Shown here: positions 33,992 to 45,389 of the stretch, piece after piece
Position numbering within the stretch: the stretch's first letter is position 1
Layout: each line of letters begins with the position of its first letter
Origin: Rattus norvegicus
Lineage: Eukaryota; Chordata; Mammalia; Rodentia; Muridae
Direction of reading: 5' to 3'
Assembly: GCF_036323735.1 (NCBI RefSeq)
Contig: NC_086029.1
Location: forward strand, 49,041,357 to 49,105,356
DNA length: 64,000 nucleotides
Notes under the pieces: model-generated
Told to the model about the DNA's origin: nothing
What the model saw: only the letters and a program-made list of their open reading frames with translations
The model's database searches: none
Translations under genes and position numbers: made by a program

Positions 33992-34100
33992 GGATTGTTA
34001 TGGGCTTTTGGAACCTCAAGGCCCACCTCATGTGACACAGTTCCTAATCCTTACTGAAACAGTTTCAACAGCTAGGGACCAAGCATTCGAACAATGAATG
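33660..34100 (-). mobile_element. ERVL-MaLR-type LTR with internal purine microsatellite
   Basis: Antisense order: CTATTGCCATGAAGAGGTAC, GGCAGGCAGGCATGGTG, a purine array, GGGCTTTTGGAACCTCAAGG, then GGGACCAAGCATTCGAA. This is the class whose sense ends read TGTGATGGTTTG and CTAACTAAGACA; its identity is supported by the complete element at 46376-51790. Confidence 0.75.
33853..33987. repeat. (ATGG)n, (GGGA)n and (GA)n compound array
   Basis: Five ATGG units, a GGGA-rich middle and about 24 GA units, all inside the MaLR LTR at its native GAGAGAGA position. Confidence 0.93.
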
Positions 34101-34814
34101 AATGATTGTATAGTGACCACAACTAACAACTCAGGCACAGCAATGTTGACAGAGCATATGGTGCCCCAGAGAGGTGGGAGAAGGCTTTGAACCTAACACC
34201 AAGTGGGAAATGCAGCTGTGCCGAGGGGCCATCTGATGGAGGAGCACCTCAGAGAGTAACCCTTTGGTCAGATGAAGCCGATAGGGACCTGGGGTCTGGT
34301 ATCCTGACTCCTGGCCCTTGTATTTCTGCTGTTGCTCACCACTGGCCAGAACCAAAGGACATTGGCCAATCGAAAGCCTCCACAAGCCCAGCAAGCAGGG
34401 AGGGCCATCAGTGAACATGCAGGCAAATCTTGTATGTTATAAAACTCTGGTGTGTAATCTTGTCATAACCTTGCTGCCCTTTCTGAGTCCCCATTCTGAG
34501 AAGGAAGCCACCCTTTGATGCAGGTCTGGCTTTGCCTCTTTGTTCCCAGACTGATTTGTTGCTGTCCTCTGACCCATCTCCCGGGGGACTCACTGACTGC
34601 AGCTTTTCCTTCTTCCTGCAGTTTGTTAAGGCAAAGCCACACTTGGCAGGGGAACCCTTGTCAAAAGACTCAACAAGCTTCAGACTGAATTACCACAGGC
34701 AACTCCTTTTACATGATCTTTCCTCCAAGGAAATCATCACATGATGTTCTTTTCTTCCTGAAGGATTGGAAAATGCTAGCTGAATAATTTTTGTTTTTGA
34801 GTGAAAAGTGGGGA
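34101..34814. other. Intronic stretch without recognised features
   Basis: About 700 bp with no repeat I can name. A CTTCTTCCTGCAG acceptor-like motif occurs at about 34608, without other exon support. Confidence 0.45.
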
Positions 34815-34962
34815 CATGCCAGGCAGTGGGGGCCCATGCCTTTAAGCCCAGCACTTGTGAGGCAGAGGCAGGCAGATCTCTGAGTTTGAGGCCAGCCTGG
34901 TCTACAGAGCCAGTTTCAGGACAGCCAGGACTCCACAGAGAAACCCTGTCTTGAAAAAAAAA
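34815..34962 (+). mobile_element. B1 SINE
   Basis: A near full-length sense B1: GCCAGGCAGTGGGGGCCCAT, GAGGCCAGCCTGGTCTACAG, then AGAAACCCTGTCTTG and an A tail. Confidence 0.92.
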
Positions 34963-35354
34963 GTGAGGACCTGAAGTTGTATGTAAGAGCGTGAGCTAGG
35001 TCTTCAGGGATGTATCACAGGAGGTTTAGACACTGGGCTATTGCAGAAAGAACACCCCTAGCCATTCTCAACAAAGCAGGCTTCAGAGGCTGACTTTTTG
35101 GTGTTCAATTGACATTTTTGGGCACAAAGTGTTATGGAAGGCTGTGAACTTTTTTCTGCTGTAAGCAGGGTGGCCAGTGTGCTAAGGAAATAGTCTTGTA
35201 GGTGAAGGAGAGGCAGTGAGGAATTGTGGGTGAATGATAGGAACTGAATTGAGAGACTGCCAGGGGTGCTGTCCAAATACCCTCACTCTTAGTGAGAAAG
35301 GAACAGAAACCCCAGATGAATCCTGACATCACAGAAGACATCCAGGACCAGAAA

Positions 35355-35790
35355 TCAAACTGACTCTAACTTTAACCTGAACCATGTCCCTAGTTCTAGC
35401 CCTAACCTAAGAGGCAACCCTAACCATATCCAAATCTGAGACTAGGCCTAAGCCTAACCCCAACCCTAATCTTAAGTGTAACACTCACCTTATCCCAAAT
35501 CCATCCTTAATTAAATCCCATTCAGAACCCCAAACCTAAACCTAATTCCATCCCTAATAGATCTCTATCCTTAAGCTCATCTCTCATCCTGACACTAGCC
35601 TAAGGGTAACCCAGCTAGGGTCCTGGCTCTAAGCTTAGTGCTGGAGAAGGGAGAGAGAAGGGAGAGGAGGGAAGAAAACTATAACTGAAAGTCTAATCTC
35701 AACTATAATTTTCATCCTAACTCTAACTTGACCTTAGTCCTAATACTAACCCTAAGCCTAGTTCTAGCCACTAGTCTTAGCCCTAGTAGG
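35355..35790. repeat. Degenerate telomere-like (CCTAAC)n tract
   Basis: About 435 bp rich in CCCTAA, CCTAAC and CTAACC words with many substitutions. Examples are GGCAACCCTAACC near 35412, CCTAAGCCTAACCCCAACCC near 35448 and ACTAACCCTAAGCCTAG near 35745. A purine block interrupts it at about 35640-35680. It resembles an old interstitial copy of (CCCTAA)n. Confidence 0.7.
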
Positions 35791-35834
35791 AGCTAGCCCA
35801 GGGTTATCCTACTGTCTTCCTTTAGGTCAACTGA

Positions 35835-37019
35835 GTACTAGAGTTATTAGAACAAGAGGGCCATGTTCCAGTTCTTGCAAGCAGCAGAATTTGTCAGCTT
35901 CAGTCTCTGGCATTAGAGTCCAGAATAGAAGGGACGACTGGGAAAATTGATGCTGGTTAGCTGGAGCTAAGAAATTAGTGGTGATTAAGAAGAAAGAGAC
36001 CAACATCACTGAGGTGAAATCTTCTGGGAAGTGTTTTCTGAGAGTAAAAAGAAGCTGTGTTCCAGAAATAGCCAAGGTTGTACCTTGTGCTGCAGCTGTA
36101 TGTGGTAGTGTTTAAGAGTCACCCAGGTGTCACTGACTTTGAAGGCATGAAGGGGTCATAGAGAGCAGCTGAGGGTTGGCACTGTAAGAGACCAGGGAAA
36201 GCCATTGGTGAAGGTGCAGTCTCAGTTGCAGTTGATGGCATAGGACTGAAGGGGTCATGCAAAGGAGTTGAGGCTTGGCAACATAAAAAGAGCCTGTGAA
36301 TGAGAGGCTATTGGTGAAGTCTAGCTGCAGTGGAAGAGCCCAGCATATTGGAGATGCCAGTACCATGGGATGACTACCAAGAATAGCAGCAGTAATGGAG
36401 TGGTTCAACCCGAACTTAGAGTGCTACAGAGGGTAGAGCTGGGAAGTGACAACAGTGCTTTGGAGGAGCCCAGAAGATCATGAGTGAAACAAGAAGCTGT
36501 AACATTGAAGGTGCCTTGGAGACCCCAAGATGTTGGAGATGCCAGAGCAGTGTGGTGTCTGCTGAGGAAAGCTGCTAACAGGGAGTGGAACAATTCCAGG
36601 AGAAAGAAGTTTGTTGCAGTCAACAAAGATGAAAAAGGAGTTGCAGATCTGAAGAGGAATTTGACATCAGACATGGAGATGCAGAGTTAGGAATGTGTCC
36701 AGCTTGTTTCCTGTCTTGCTTTGGGGATTGTAGTTGAGTGGATGAATCTCTAAAAAGACCTTGAACTTTGGACTTTTAACATTGTTGAGACTGCTATAGA
36801 CTATGGGGATTTTGGAAGTTGGACCTAATGTACTTTTTTTTTTTTTTGGTTCTTTTTTTCGGAGCTGGGGACGGAACCCAGGGCCTTGCGCTTCCTAGGT
36901 AAGCGCTCTACCACTGAGCTAAATCCCCACCCCCGTACTTTTTTTTTAATGCTATGACTAGGGTATGTCCCTCATAGACTCATATGTTTGAAAAAGCCTA
37001 TCGGTGCCAGGGAGTGGAA
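35835..37019 (+). mobile_element. ERVL-MaLR internal region, 5' truncated
   Basis: It is closely similar to 49998-51018 over most of its length, including matching short open frames, which shows a dispersed element rather than genes. It ends with GAACTTTGGACTTTTAACAT and AGGGAGTGGAATG just before the 3' LTR, as MaLR internal regions do. An ID is inserted at 36841-36934. No intact gag-like frame remains. Confidence 0.85.
36841..36934 (-). mobile_element. ID SINE inserted in MaLR internal region
   Basis: An antisense ID with CTTCCTAGGTAAGCG. GTAC followed by a T run flanks it from 36830 and from 36935. The homologous site in the MaLR copy near 50950 lacks the insertion. Confidence 0.93.
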
Positions 37020-37336
37020 TGTGATGGTTTGCACATGCTTGGCCCAGGGAGTGGTACTATTTGGAGGTGTGGCCTTGTTTGGCACTGTGGGTGTGGGCTT
37101 TAATACCCTTGTCCTAGCTGTTTAGAAACAAGTTTTCTCTTAGAGGCCTGCAGATGAAGATGTAGAACTCTCAGCTTCTCCTGCACCATGCCTGCCAGGA
37201 TGCCGCCATGTTCCCACCTTGACGATAAGGGACTGAATCTCTGCACCTGCAAGCCAGCCTCAGTTAAATGTTGACTTTGTAAGACTTGCTTTGGTCATGG
37301 TGCCTGCTCACACCAGTAAAATCCAAACCGAGACAC
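37020..37336 (+). mobile_element. ERVL-MaLR 3' LTR
   Basis: It starts TGTGATGGTTTGCACATGC, contains CTTGGCCCAGGGAGTGG and AGATGTAGAACTCTCAG, and ends with a CAGTTAAATG poly(A) region and ATCCAAACCGAGACA. Confidence 0.85.
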
Positions 37337-37349
37337 TCTATCTTACATT

Positions 37350-37558
37350 TTTAAAAACTTATTTTATGGTACATGTATGAGTGCCTGCATGTGGGTATGG
37401 GCACCACATTTATGCAGAAGAGGATGGCATCTAGAAGACAATGTTGGATCTCCTGGAACAGGACAGTTGTGAGTCGCTATGTCTATTTGGAGAACCAAAT
37501 CAAGATCCTCTGCAAACATAGCAAGTCTTTGCAATCACTGAACCATCTCTCCAGTCTC
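37350..37558 (-). mobile_element. B3-type SINE
   Basis: An antisense copy with GGATCTCCTGGAACAGGACA and CACTGAACCATCTCTCCAG. Confidence 0.8.
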
Positions 37559-38234
37559 TCAGTCTCTCGTTTTTAAAAGATCTAATCTAAAGGCTGGTGA
37601 GGTAATTAAACAAGAAAATGCTCATGAAATAGAGTATGAGGTTAATAAACGCTAGCCCTCACTCATCTGTAGGAGCATGGCAGGAACACAAGGATTCCCC
37701 CATACTCTCTGGGAATGAAGCTCTCATTTTGTCTTGAAGGCGGCAGGACAATTCTGAGCCACAGAGACATTTCTGTATCACTTTAAATATCAAATTAGGC
37801 ATTCCTACGAAGGTGGTTGTGCCTCAGAAGCATTCTCCACAAGGACAGCTTTAAGGAGAACAGTTCATGGCTCCCTTCTTTGTCGGATAATTGGCCCAAA
37901 GTATAGCTAGTCAGAAGATTCAGTGGCATCAAAGAGATCTAGGCTTGAGGTGACTGATGAGCATTGTACTCTGTAAGTGGTGGAGGAAGGCTCCTTTGAG
38001 ATGGTCAAGCCTAACCTCTATCTGAGGAATCTGTGCTGCACAGAGTGCAAGGTAATGCTCCTATTGTGTCTGGTGCTGTCTCTCAGGCTCCAGGGCACCC
38101 TTGCTCCTGTCAGATGCTGCTGCTCAGGCCCATTACAGTCAGTCGTCTTGACTGATATAGTTTGTTTTCTTTCCACACTTGGTAATCAGATCTTTGGTTC
38201 TTACACCGTGTATTTTATTGTGGAGCTTTCTGTA
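37559..38234. other. Intronic stretch without recognised features
   Basis: Nothing nameable is seen. Confidence 0.5.
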
Positions 38235-38735
38235 GACTTGCCTGAGGTATAAATAAGATAAGGAGACTTCTAATAAGTTTAAGGCTTAGGCCTTTTACTT
38301 GGGCAGTCTTCCGGCTAGCATTTAAATTTAATCCAACTATTCTAGCCTGCGACCCACCATGTGGCTAGCTTTATATCTCCTCCCAGCTTTGCTCCTGTCC
38401 CCGTGTGTTCCCTTCTGGGTCTGCTTCCGAATCTTCCAAATCTACTCTCCTTCCCTGTATCACTCTCCCTGCCCGGAAGTCCCGCCCTCATACTTCCTGC
38501 CCCATCTATTGGCCATCCGGTCTTTATTACAACCCATCAGCAGTGAGACAACACCTGACGTATTAGGTTGCTTTTAGGCAGGTGAGGAAGGATGGACATT
38601 AACAAACTGGAAAAATGCAATGATGGGCCATAGAAATGACAATACCGAAATCCCGCCAGCACTTAGTTCAGGTACAGAATTAACAACGGAAGATACAGAG
38701 ACATACCTCAAAACAATATAAGGAAGATCACCCCA
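38235..38735 (-). mobile_element. ERV LTR-like sequence, family unassigned
   Basis: It contains TTAAGGCTTAGGCCTTTTAC, TCCCGCCCTCATACTTCCTG, ATTGGCCATCCGGTCTTTAT and GATTCAG-free flanks. The ATTGG (antisense CCAAT) and TTTATT spacing fits an LTR read antisense. The 3' limit is uncertain. Confidence 0.4.
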
Positions 38736-39357
38736 ACAGTACGCGGCCCTGTATTCATCCTGAGGCAGACCCTTCTTTGCTTCATGCTTTTCCTTCTAGA
38801 TGCTTTCTCGGCAGCATGCCAGAGTACTTGAGTGTTGGGTTGCTTCCTTGACACACGCCAGGTGACTATCTCAGCCTTGCTTTGGTTTGTGTCTGATCTA
38901 TATTGGGCGCTTGTAGAATCTTTGTATTTTCACACTGCACGGGGTGACCTCGTCGTGGCTGGAGGGGCTGTGAACAGTGATACGGAGACAAGGTCCTGTT
39001 CAGTGTCTCTATTGGCCAGGGGCCAGCTGGGGACTTTTGACTTCTGGATAAAGATAACTAGTGACTGATCCCAGCTGATCTAGCCAAATTTCTTCCTAGG
39101 CCACAGCCTTGGAGAAATGCCAGGAGCCAGGACCAGGCATTGGTTAAAGCGGGAGAAAAAAATAAGCATTCCCTGTTAGACCATAGGACTCGCACCTGGC
39201 ATTGTTCAGTAAAGTCATCAAAAGGAAACACTCCCCTGAGGAGTTCAGGATTCAGTGCTGATCTGGCAGCCACATGAATGCCTTTACTCTCAATTCCTTC
39301 ACTGCCAAGCACTTATGAAAAAAATCAGTCATTAGTGGTATGTGCTTTTTATCTTAT

Positions 39358-39538
39358 GTTTTTAGATTTATTTATTTATTATATATGAGTACACTGTAGC
39401 TGTCTTCAGATACATGAGAAGAGGGCATCAGATCTCATTATGGGTGGTTGTGAGCCACCATGTAGTTGCTGGGATTTGAACTCAGGACCTCTGGAAGAGC
39501 AGTCAGTGCAATTAACTGCTGAGCCGCCTCTCCAGCCC
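39358..39538 (-). mobile_element. B2 SINE
   Basis: An antisense B2: TTTATTTATTATATATGAGT, GAAGAGGGCATCAGATC, then CTGAGCCGCCTCTCCAGCCC. Confidence 0.92.
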
Positions 39539-39559
39539 TTATTTTTTTTTTTAAGTAAT

Positions 39560-39739
39560 GCATTTTTTATTTTTATGTGCATTGACGTTTTGCTTGCCTG
39601 TGTGTCTGTGAGACTGGAGGATCCCTTGGAGCCGGAATTACAGACAGTTGTGAGCTGCCAGGTGGGTGCTGGGAATTGAACCTGGGATCTCTGGGGGAGC
39701 AGCCAGTGCTCTCGACCACTGAGCTGCCCTTTCAGCCCT
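39560..39739 (-). mobile_element. B3-type SINE
   Basis: An antisense B3 directly following a B2 in the same orientation: GTGCATTGACGTTTTGCTTG and CTCGACCACTGAGCTGCCC. Confidence 0.9.
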
Positions 39740-40875
39740 GGTTGGCACTTTTTAAAAAGTCCTGTTTCAACAGAAAGAAGAGGAAACGGGTAGCGTGGTA
39801 ATCACTCTCTATTGCTTAGGGAAGCTAGAAGCTCTACAGAGACACTGGAGCACCTGGGTGTCGAACCCGCCTCAGGAGCACACTGGGCTTCTAATCACCC
39901 AGCAGCTCACCCCGCTGGCATCCCAGAAGCAGCAGGGAGTCAAACAGGACCACATCTCTGAAGTAAACCAGGCTCACCTCTCCGAAATCATTAAAGTCTC
40001 GTATGAAAGAAGGGTTTATAAAGCAAGTGTAGCCAAGTCAGTGAACATTTTGCCCAACAGTGAGAACCCACATAAACCTTGCATATGTTTTCAAGTGAGA
40101 AAAACGTATTTGAGCCAAGAAGTGTAATCCAGCATTTGGAGACAGAAATCTCTTCCCTTCTCATGGACTGGTTCCAAACTTTCCTTTGGGCTGCTGTGTG
40201 CTGAAATCATCTGTCCTGACAGAGTCTGCCACGGTGAAAGACACAGATAAATGATATCCTTAGCCTGTGGAGTTAGCAGTAATAGGAAGGTGGGTTGTAC
40301 AAAGCATTAATGATATGCAATCCTGTAATTAGATCCATGCTGCGACACACTAGTGACATGAATAGCCTATGAAGGAAAGCCTCGCTTAGGCGCTGGCAGT
40401 GAAAAACAGGCGCGTCAGTGGAGGCAGGGGTGAGCGAGCATGGGGGACGTAAGACCCACACAGTGTGGGAGTGACCAGGTCTCAAAAAATGGTGTGAAGG
40501 CTTGGAGTCAGGGAGAGTCATGGGGGGTATAGATGAGCCAGCTTGAAGACTGTGGGAGCCACATCTTTAAGAATACTCACACCAGGAGAGCTAAGGTGGC
40601 TGCATGGCCAAGGCTCAGACAAGACAGGGCTCAGTCAACAAAGTGCTTGCCAGTTACTTTCATATTGCCACAGTAAGATTCAGGATCAGCATAACTCACA
40701 TTGGAGGTGACTCGTAACTCTTGGAGGCGATTCCGGCTGTAGACCAGGCTACCGTCTAGTTCATAGGGAGAGCCCAAGCCTCCAGAGCACCGGCATGGGG
40801 AGTTGAGCACGTCTATCTGAGCTCAGCAGGGTGAAGTCCTGCTGAAGGAAACACTGTCCCCATAGGGGTAGGGAA
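39740..40875. other. Intronic stretch without recognised features
   Basis: About 1.1 kb in which no repeat is recognised. An open frame of 110 codons at 39795-40127 has no recognisable motif and lacks supporting splice context. Confidence 0.45.
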
Positions 40876-41060
40876 GGTCAGCTTGGTGTGGTGGCACATG
40901 CCTTTAATCCCAGTGCTCGGGAGGCAGAGAGAGAGGCAAGTGGATCTCTGAGGCCAGCCTGGTCTACATAGTGAGTTCCAGGACAGCCAGGACTATGTAG
41001 AAAGAACCTGTCTCAAAACAAACAAAACAAAACAAAACACACAAAAAAAAAACATTAGAA
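40876..41060 (+). mobile_element. B1 SINE
   Basis: A sense B1 with TGGCACATGCCTTTAATCCC and GGCCAGCCTGGTCTACATAG, then an (AAAAC)n tail. Confidence 0.93.
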
Positions 41061-41859
41061 TTCTGTCTCTGCTGTGTGAAAACAGGGTAAGGAGAAGGTC
41101 CTCCCCTAGCAGCTGATACCCTGCTTGGCAACTTCACCTTCAGAACTGTGGTGTGGTACAGCTACGATTTTAGCCACTTTGTGTTTCCCCACCACAGCTG
41201 AGCAATTGGAGAAACCTCCTACTCGACCTCCTTTGGTGTGTGGGTTCTGAGACTGGTCTTTACAAGGCCACGTGGAACTGCCTCTCTAGGTTCCCCCTCA
41301 GCTGCAGCTTTTCCCTCCACACACTGTACTGTTACCCACCAGGCCAGCATGGATGCCCCATCTCTACTGATTGGCTCCCTAGAGTAGCTTCCACTAAATA
41401 TCCCCATGTGTCACTTCCCTGGCCTGGGCCCTGCCCGCTGGCTTTGGATGAAACTCCTTGCCCCAGCCATGGGAGGCCAGATGTGTGCTCACACTGCCTT
41501 TTAAGAGAGGGCCACAGCCCTCTGAGGGGCAGGTGTCCTCAGCTGTGTTCTTAGACCTCGAGATGAGGCTTCGAAATGTAACCAAGGAGTTTGGAGCAGG
41601 GATCTTGACTTCTGCACTTTCCAGTTAACCTATGGAGACCTCCACTTACAGACAGGAAGGCTAGTGCCCAGGCTGCCTATGAGAAGGTGAGACACAAGGA
41701 GCAAAACCAGGCTGGCATCTCTGGGCACCACATGTGGGTGCTACCGTAGTGTAGTGAGAAGAGTCACAGTGACCCTGTCCTCTGTGATGAGGGATTCAGG
41801 ACCCAGGTGTGGAGGACTATACACCATTCTGGGATTGAGCTGCGATGGGAACAGCCTTC
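41061..41859. other. Intronic stretch without recognised features
   Basis: About 800 bp with no feature that I can name. Confidence 0.5.
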
Positions 41860-42050
41860 TTTTGTGTATGTGTGAGGGCCTATGTGTATGTGCGTGTATG
41901 TGGAGGTCAGAGGTCAAACCTGGGTCTCATTTCTCATGCCTGGAACTCACCAAATGGGTTAGATTGGTTAGCCAGAGAGCCCCAGGGACCTGCTGTCTGC
42001 ACCTCCCCAGTGCTGGAATCAGAAGTGTCTGCCACTGTGACCAGATTTCT
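41860..42050 (-). mobile_element. RSINE1/B4-type SINE fragment
   Basis: Antisense: GGTCAGAGGTCAAACCTGG, GCCTGGAACTCACCAAATGG, then CCCAGTGCTGGAATCAGAAG. Confidence 0.6.
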
Positions 42051-42569
42051 TCTGAAGAACTCTGAAGATTTCTCTTTCAGGAGAGTTCTTCTGAAAGAAC
42101 TCGTGCCCTTGTGCTTACGCCAACTGAACCAGCCTGGTAAAGTGCCTTCTAATTCCACATTCCTGATTTATTCCATTCTGTTTGTGCCCTGGGACTCCCG
42201 TATCTCCGTCTGCTGCCTCACAGCCCATTCATAATGGAAATTGGAATAGGCTTTGGCATGTAATCGACTGACTCATTAACTGATGAGATATTACGAGAGT
42301 CATTGTACAAACTCACCGTGATCAAGGGTTCTGCCAGCCTCCAGCCCTTTCCCTGCTGCTGATATGTGGTTTGGATGTTAACATCAAAGAACAAACCCCA
42401 TCTTCTTTCTCAGGCCTGTTTTGTGACATGTGGGAACACGAACTGTGTTGTGTGTGTGTGTGGTGGTGGTGATGGGGGATTAAATCTGTGACCAACTGAA
42501 CTCAGACAGTTCTGTAGAAGGTACCATGTTTTCAGAGAGTTCTAATTGTGATAAAAGTATCAGCACTCT
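42051..42569. other. Intronic stretch without recognised features
   Basis: No feature is recognised except a short TG run at 42450-42465. Confidence 0.5.
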
Positions 42570-43078
42570 GTGTTAGCTGCTTTTTGTGGCTACGATAAAA
42601 TACAAGGCTAAAAGTGGAAGAAGGAGTTTATTTCAGCTTACCGTTCTAAACGGATAAGACTCGATCATGGGAGGAAGGGCAGCAAGGAGGAAAGCAGGGC
42701 AGGAAGCTTAGAAATCTCATCTTCAGACATGAAGCAGAGGGAGGGATGCAGGGAGGGAGATAGGGAGAGAGGGGAGAGGGAGGTAGGGGTTGAGGGAGGG
42801 AGGGAGAGAGGGGAGAGGGAGGTAGGGGTTGAGGGAGGGAGGGAGAGAGGGAGAGAGAGGGAGAGGGAGGGAGGGAGAGAGGGTGGGGGAGACAGACAGA
42901 GAGAGACAGAGAGAACAGGCTAGGATATAAAGCCTGTCCCCAGTGATGTACTTTCTCCAGTAAGACTCCACCTCCCAAAGGTTTCATAACTTTCCCAAAC
43001 AGCACCACTAACTGATGGCCAAGTGTAGTGTTCAAAACCAGGGGCCTATGGGGGGCATTTCTGGATCAAGCCACCATG
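42570..43078 (-). mobile_element. MaLR-like LTR with internal purine minisatellite
   Basis: Antisense order: GTGGCTACGATAAAATACAA, GGAGTTTATTTCAGCTTACC, a purine array, TCCAGTAAGACTCCACCTCC, then GGGGCCTATGGGGGGCATT. Confidence 0.65.
42735..42915. repeat. (GGGA)n array with about 40-bp unit
   Basis: A block containing GAGGTAGGGGTTGAGGGAGG occurs at about 42779 and again at about 42819 within a GGGA/GAGA background. Confidence 0.9.
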
Positions 43079-43324
43079 CATGGTGTACTCTTATAACAAA
43101 AGGCACAGGTCTTAGCTGTCTGGTCCAATAAATCTTAACATAATTATATCCTTGTAGCCAGGATTCTGAGCAAGAATAGAATGTATTCAGCCCTCCAGAA
43201 GGTTCCTTGTGTCCCTCCCTGTCAACAATCCCTCACCAAAGATAATCACTGTTCTGACTTCCTCTACCATAAAAAGAGTTTTCCTTGTTCTGCTTTGGAT
43301 AAATGGGTCCATTCATGCATGGGT

Positions 43325-43327
<3 letters not shown>

Positions 43328-43382
<55 letters not shown>

Positions 43383-43418
43383 TCCCTCTCCCTCTCCCTC
43401 TCCCTCTCCCTCTCTCCA
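43328..43418. repeat. (TC)n to (TCTCCC)n repeat
   Basis: About 25 TC units followed by about six CTCTCC units, a clean transition from dinucleotide to hexanucleotide. Confidence 0.96.
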
Positions 43419-43856
43419 GCACAGTGTCTGTTGTGTTACCATGTGGTGTTTTTGTATTTTGTGGCTGTGTGGCATTTCACGTGTCTGTCTTTCTGTTGAT
43501 GGATATTTCCTCACAGCAGTTGTGTTGGGTATTAATGTATTCCTGCTGGTCCCCAAATCCGCCCTTTCTCACAGACTGTGAGATCAGATATGGATCTTTC
43601 CAATATGGCTGCTCAGAGACCAGCTCTTTAAAGCTTGTCAGTGCCAGAGAAGCCTTAGAGGGGACAGAGCTTCCCTTGGAGGTCGGCACTGTTGGCATGA
43701 CAGACTCCCAACAGTTATGGTGCCATCAGCACCCATTAGAAAGCAGCTTCCAAGGCCACCCCACCCCAGAGCAGCTGTGAAGGCACTTGCAAACAGCTTT
43801 CTCCTGTCAGCCCAGGCGCTCCAGCCCTCCCTCCCTCCGTGCTTCCCTCCCTCCTT
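43419..43856. other. Intronic stretch without recognised features
   Basis: No repeat is recognised between two arrays. Confidence 0.5.
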
Positions 43857-44216
43857 CTCTGTGTGTGTGTGTGTGTATCTGTGTTTGTACGTTTTATGTG
43901 TGTAGACATATATTTATGTATGTGTCTATGTGCATATATGCGTGTATATATGTATGTGTGTGTATATGTGTCTATGTGTGAATGTGTGTACGTGTATGTA
44001 TGTCTATGTATATGTGTGTGCCTGTATGTGTATATGTATGTATGTGTGTGTGTGTATGTGTCTGCCTATGTGTGTGTGTGTATGTGTATGTATGTATGCA
44101 TGTGTTTGTATATGTATATGTGTCTGTGTGTATATGTATGTATGCGTGTATGTATATGTATGTATATATGTGTCTATGTGTGTGTATGTATATATAAGTA
44201 TGTGTGTGTGTGTGTT
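43857..44216. repeat. Compound TG/TATG array
   Basis: About 360 bp of TGTG, TATG, TCTATG and CATATATG units without clear higher-order order. Reading frames across it are artefacts. Confidence 0.93.
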
Positions 44217-44701
44217 CAATCATGTTCTTATGATGTAGAACTACATGGCTCTGCCTTTACCCCAAGGTCCAGATCTGGGGCTGTGAGGCTTTTCCTTGGC
44301 TGTGCATCTACATCTGCCCCAAGGTAGCAAATTCTTTGTTCTAGGCTCTTTTTTTTTTTTAAATTAAACTTTCTAGTGGTTTCCCTCTCATTTGGAATGC
44401 AGAGGTATTTCTGGCAGCTATGAGCCATGCTGCTATGAATGCTCCGGGGCCATGTCTCTCGGTGTCCGTAAGCACCGATTTCTGTTGACTAGGATCAGGA
44501 GATGCTTGCTGCGTCATGACATGTGTGTGCCCCTTGGGTGGACGCTGCCAAAGTAGGTGGGACTCTCTTAATGAAGCATTTCTTGCAATTTATACCCACT
44601 GGAGGGTTTGAGCATGCGATTCTTCTCATTCCTGGTCAGTGTGGATGCCACTGCACGTCCCAATCACGATTAGCGAGCGTTTTATTTTTCTCATGACTCA
44701 T
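44217..44701. other. Intronic stretch without recognised features
   Basis: A short T11 occurs at 44348; nothing else is nameable. Confidence 0.5.
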
Positions 44702-44915
44702 TGTCTTAGTCAATGTTCTTTTGCTGGGAAGAGACACTGTGACCACAGCAACTCTTACAAAAGAAAGCATTTGTTTTGGGGCTGACTTGTAGTTTCAGAG
44801 TTTTGGTCCGTGATCCTCATGGCTGGTCATGATGGCACACAGGCAGATGTGGTAGCTAAGAGGTCTATATGCTATTCACAGGTGACAGGAAGAGAGACAC
44901 TGGAGCCGGCTTGGG

Positions 44916-44958
<43 letters not shown>

Positions 44959-45316
44959 TTTATTTATTTATTTTATATATGAGTACACTGTAGTAGCTGT
45001 CCTCAGACACACCAGAAGAGGGCATCAGATCCCATTACAGATGGTTGTGAGCCACCATGTGGTGGCTGGGAATTGAACTCAGGACGTCTGGAAGAGCAGT
45101 CAGTGCTCTTAACCACTGAACCACCTCTCCTGCACCCCCTACCCCCTTGGGCTTTTGAAACCCTAAAGCCCACCCCTAGATACACTTCCTCCAACAAGGC
45201 CACACCTACTTCAACAAAGTCACATCTCCTAATCTCTCTCAAATAGTGCTACCTACTAGTGACCAAGCATTCAAATCTTTGAACCAAGGAGGGGCATTCT
45301 CATTTGAACCACCACA
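44702..45316 (-). mobile_element. ERVL-MaLR-type LTR split by a B2
   Basis: Antisense LTR: GTCTTAGTCAATGTTCTTTT, GAAGAGACACTGTGACCACA, then interrupted at CTTGGGCTTTTG, continuing with GAAACCCTAAAGCCCACCCC and ending near TTGAACCACCACAACC. Confidence 0.8.
44922..45145 (-). mobile_element. B2 SINE with 12-bp target-site duplication
   Basis: An antisense B2 (body about 44957-45132) with a (GT)16 on its tail side. CTTGGGCTTTTG flanks the insert at 44910-44921 and 45146-45157. The GT run lies inside the duplications, so it arrived with or grew from the B2 tail. Confidence 0.94.
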
Positions 45317-45389
45317 ACCAGTGATGGTGGCATTTCATGGGCACTGAGGCTTCTGGGTATTCGTTCTCAATACATCCTTTTAAATAAAT

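Noticed and set aside
34608..34744. Acceptor-like CTTCTTCCTGCAG followed by an open frame, considered as an exon.
   Set aside because: No matching donor, no recognisable protein and no family reason for a coding exon inside the B3galt5 intron.
36405..36690. Open frames closely matched at 50539-50806, suggesting a conserved gene pair.
   Set aside because: Both lie in copies of the same MaLR internal region; a third diverged copy at 61300-61732 lacks the frames.
43181..43780. 199-codon plus-strand open frame.
   Set aside because: Its centre is the (TC)n and (TCTCCC)n array, and the flanks show no domain or splice support.
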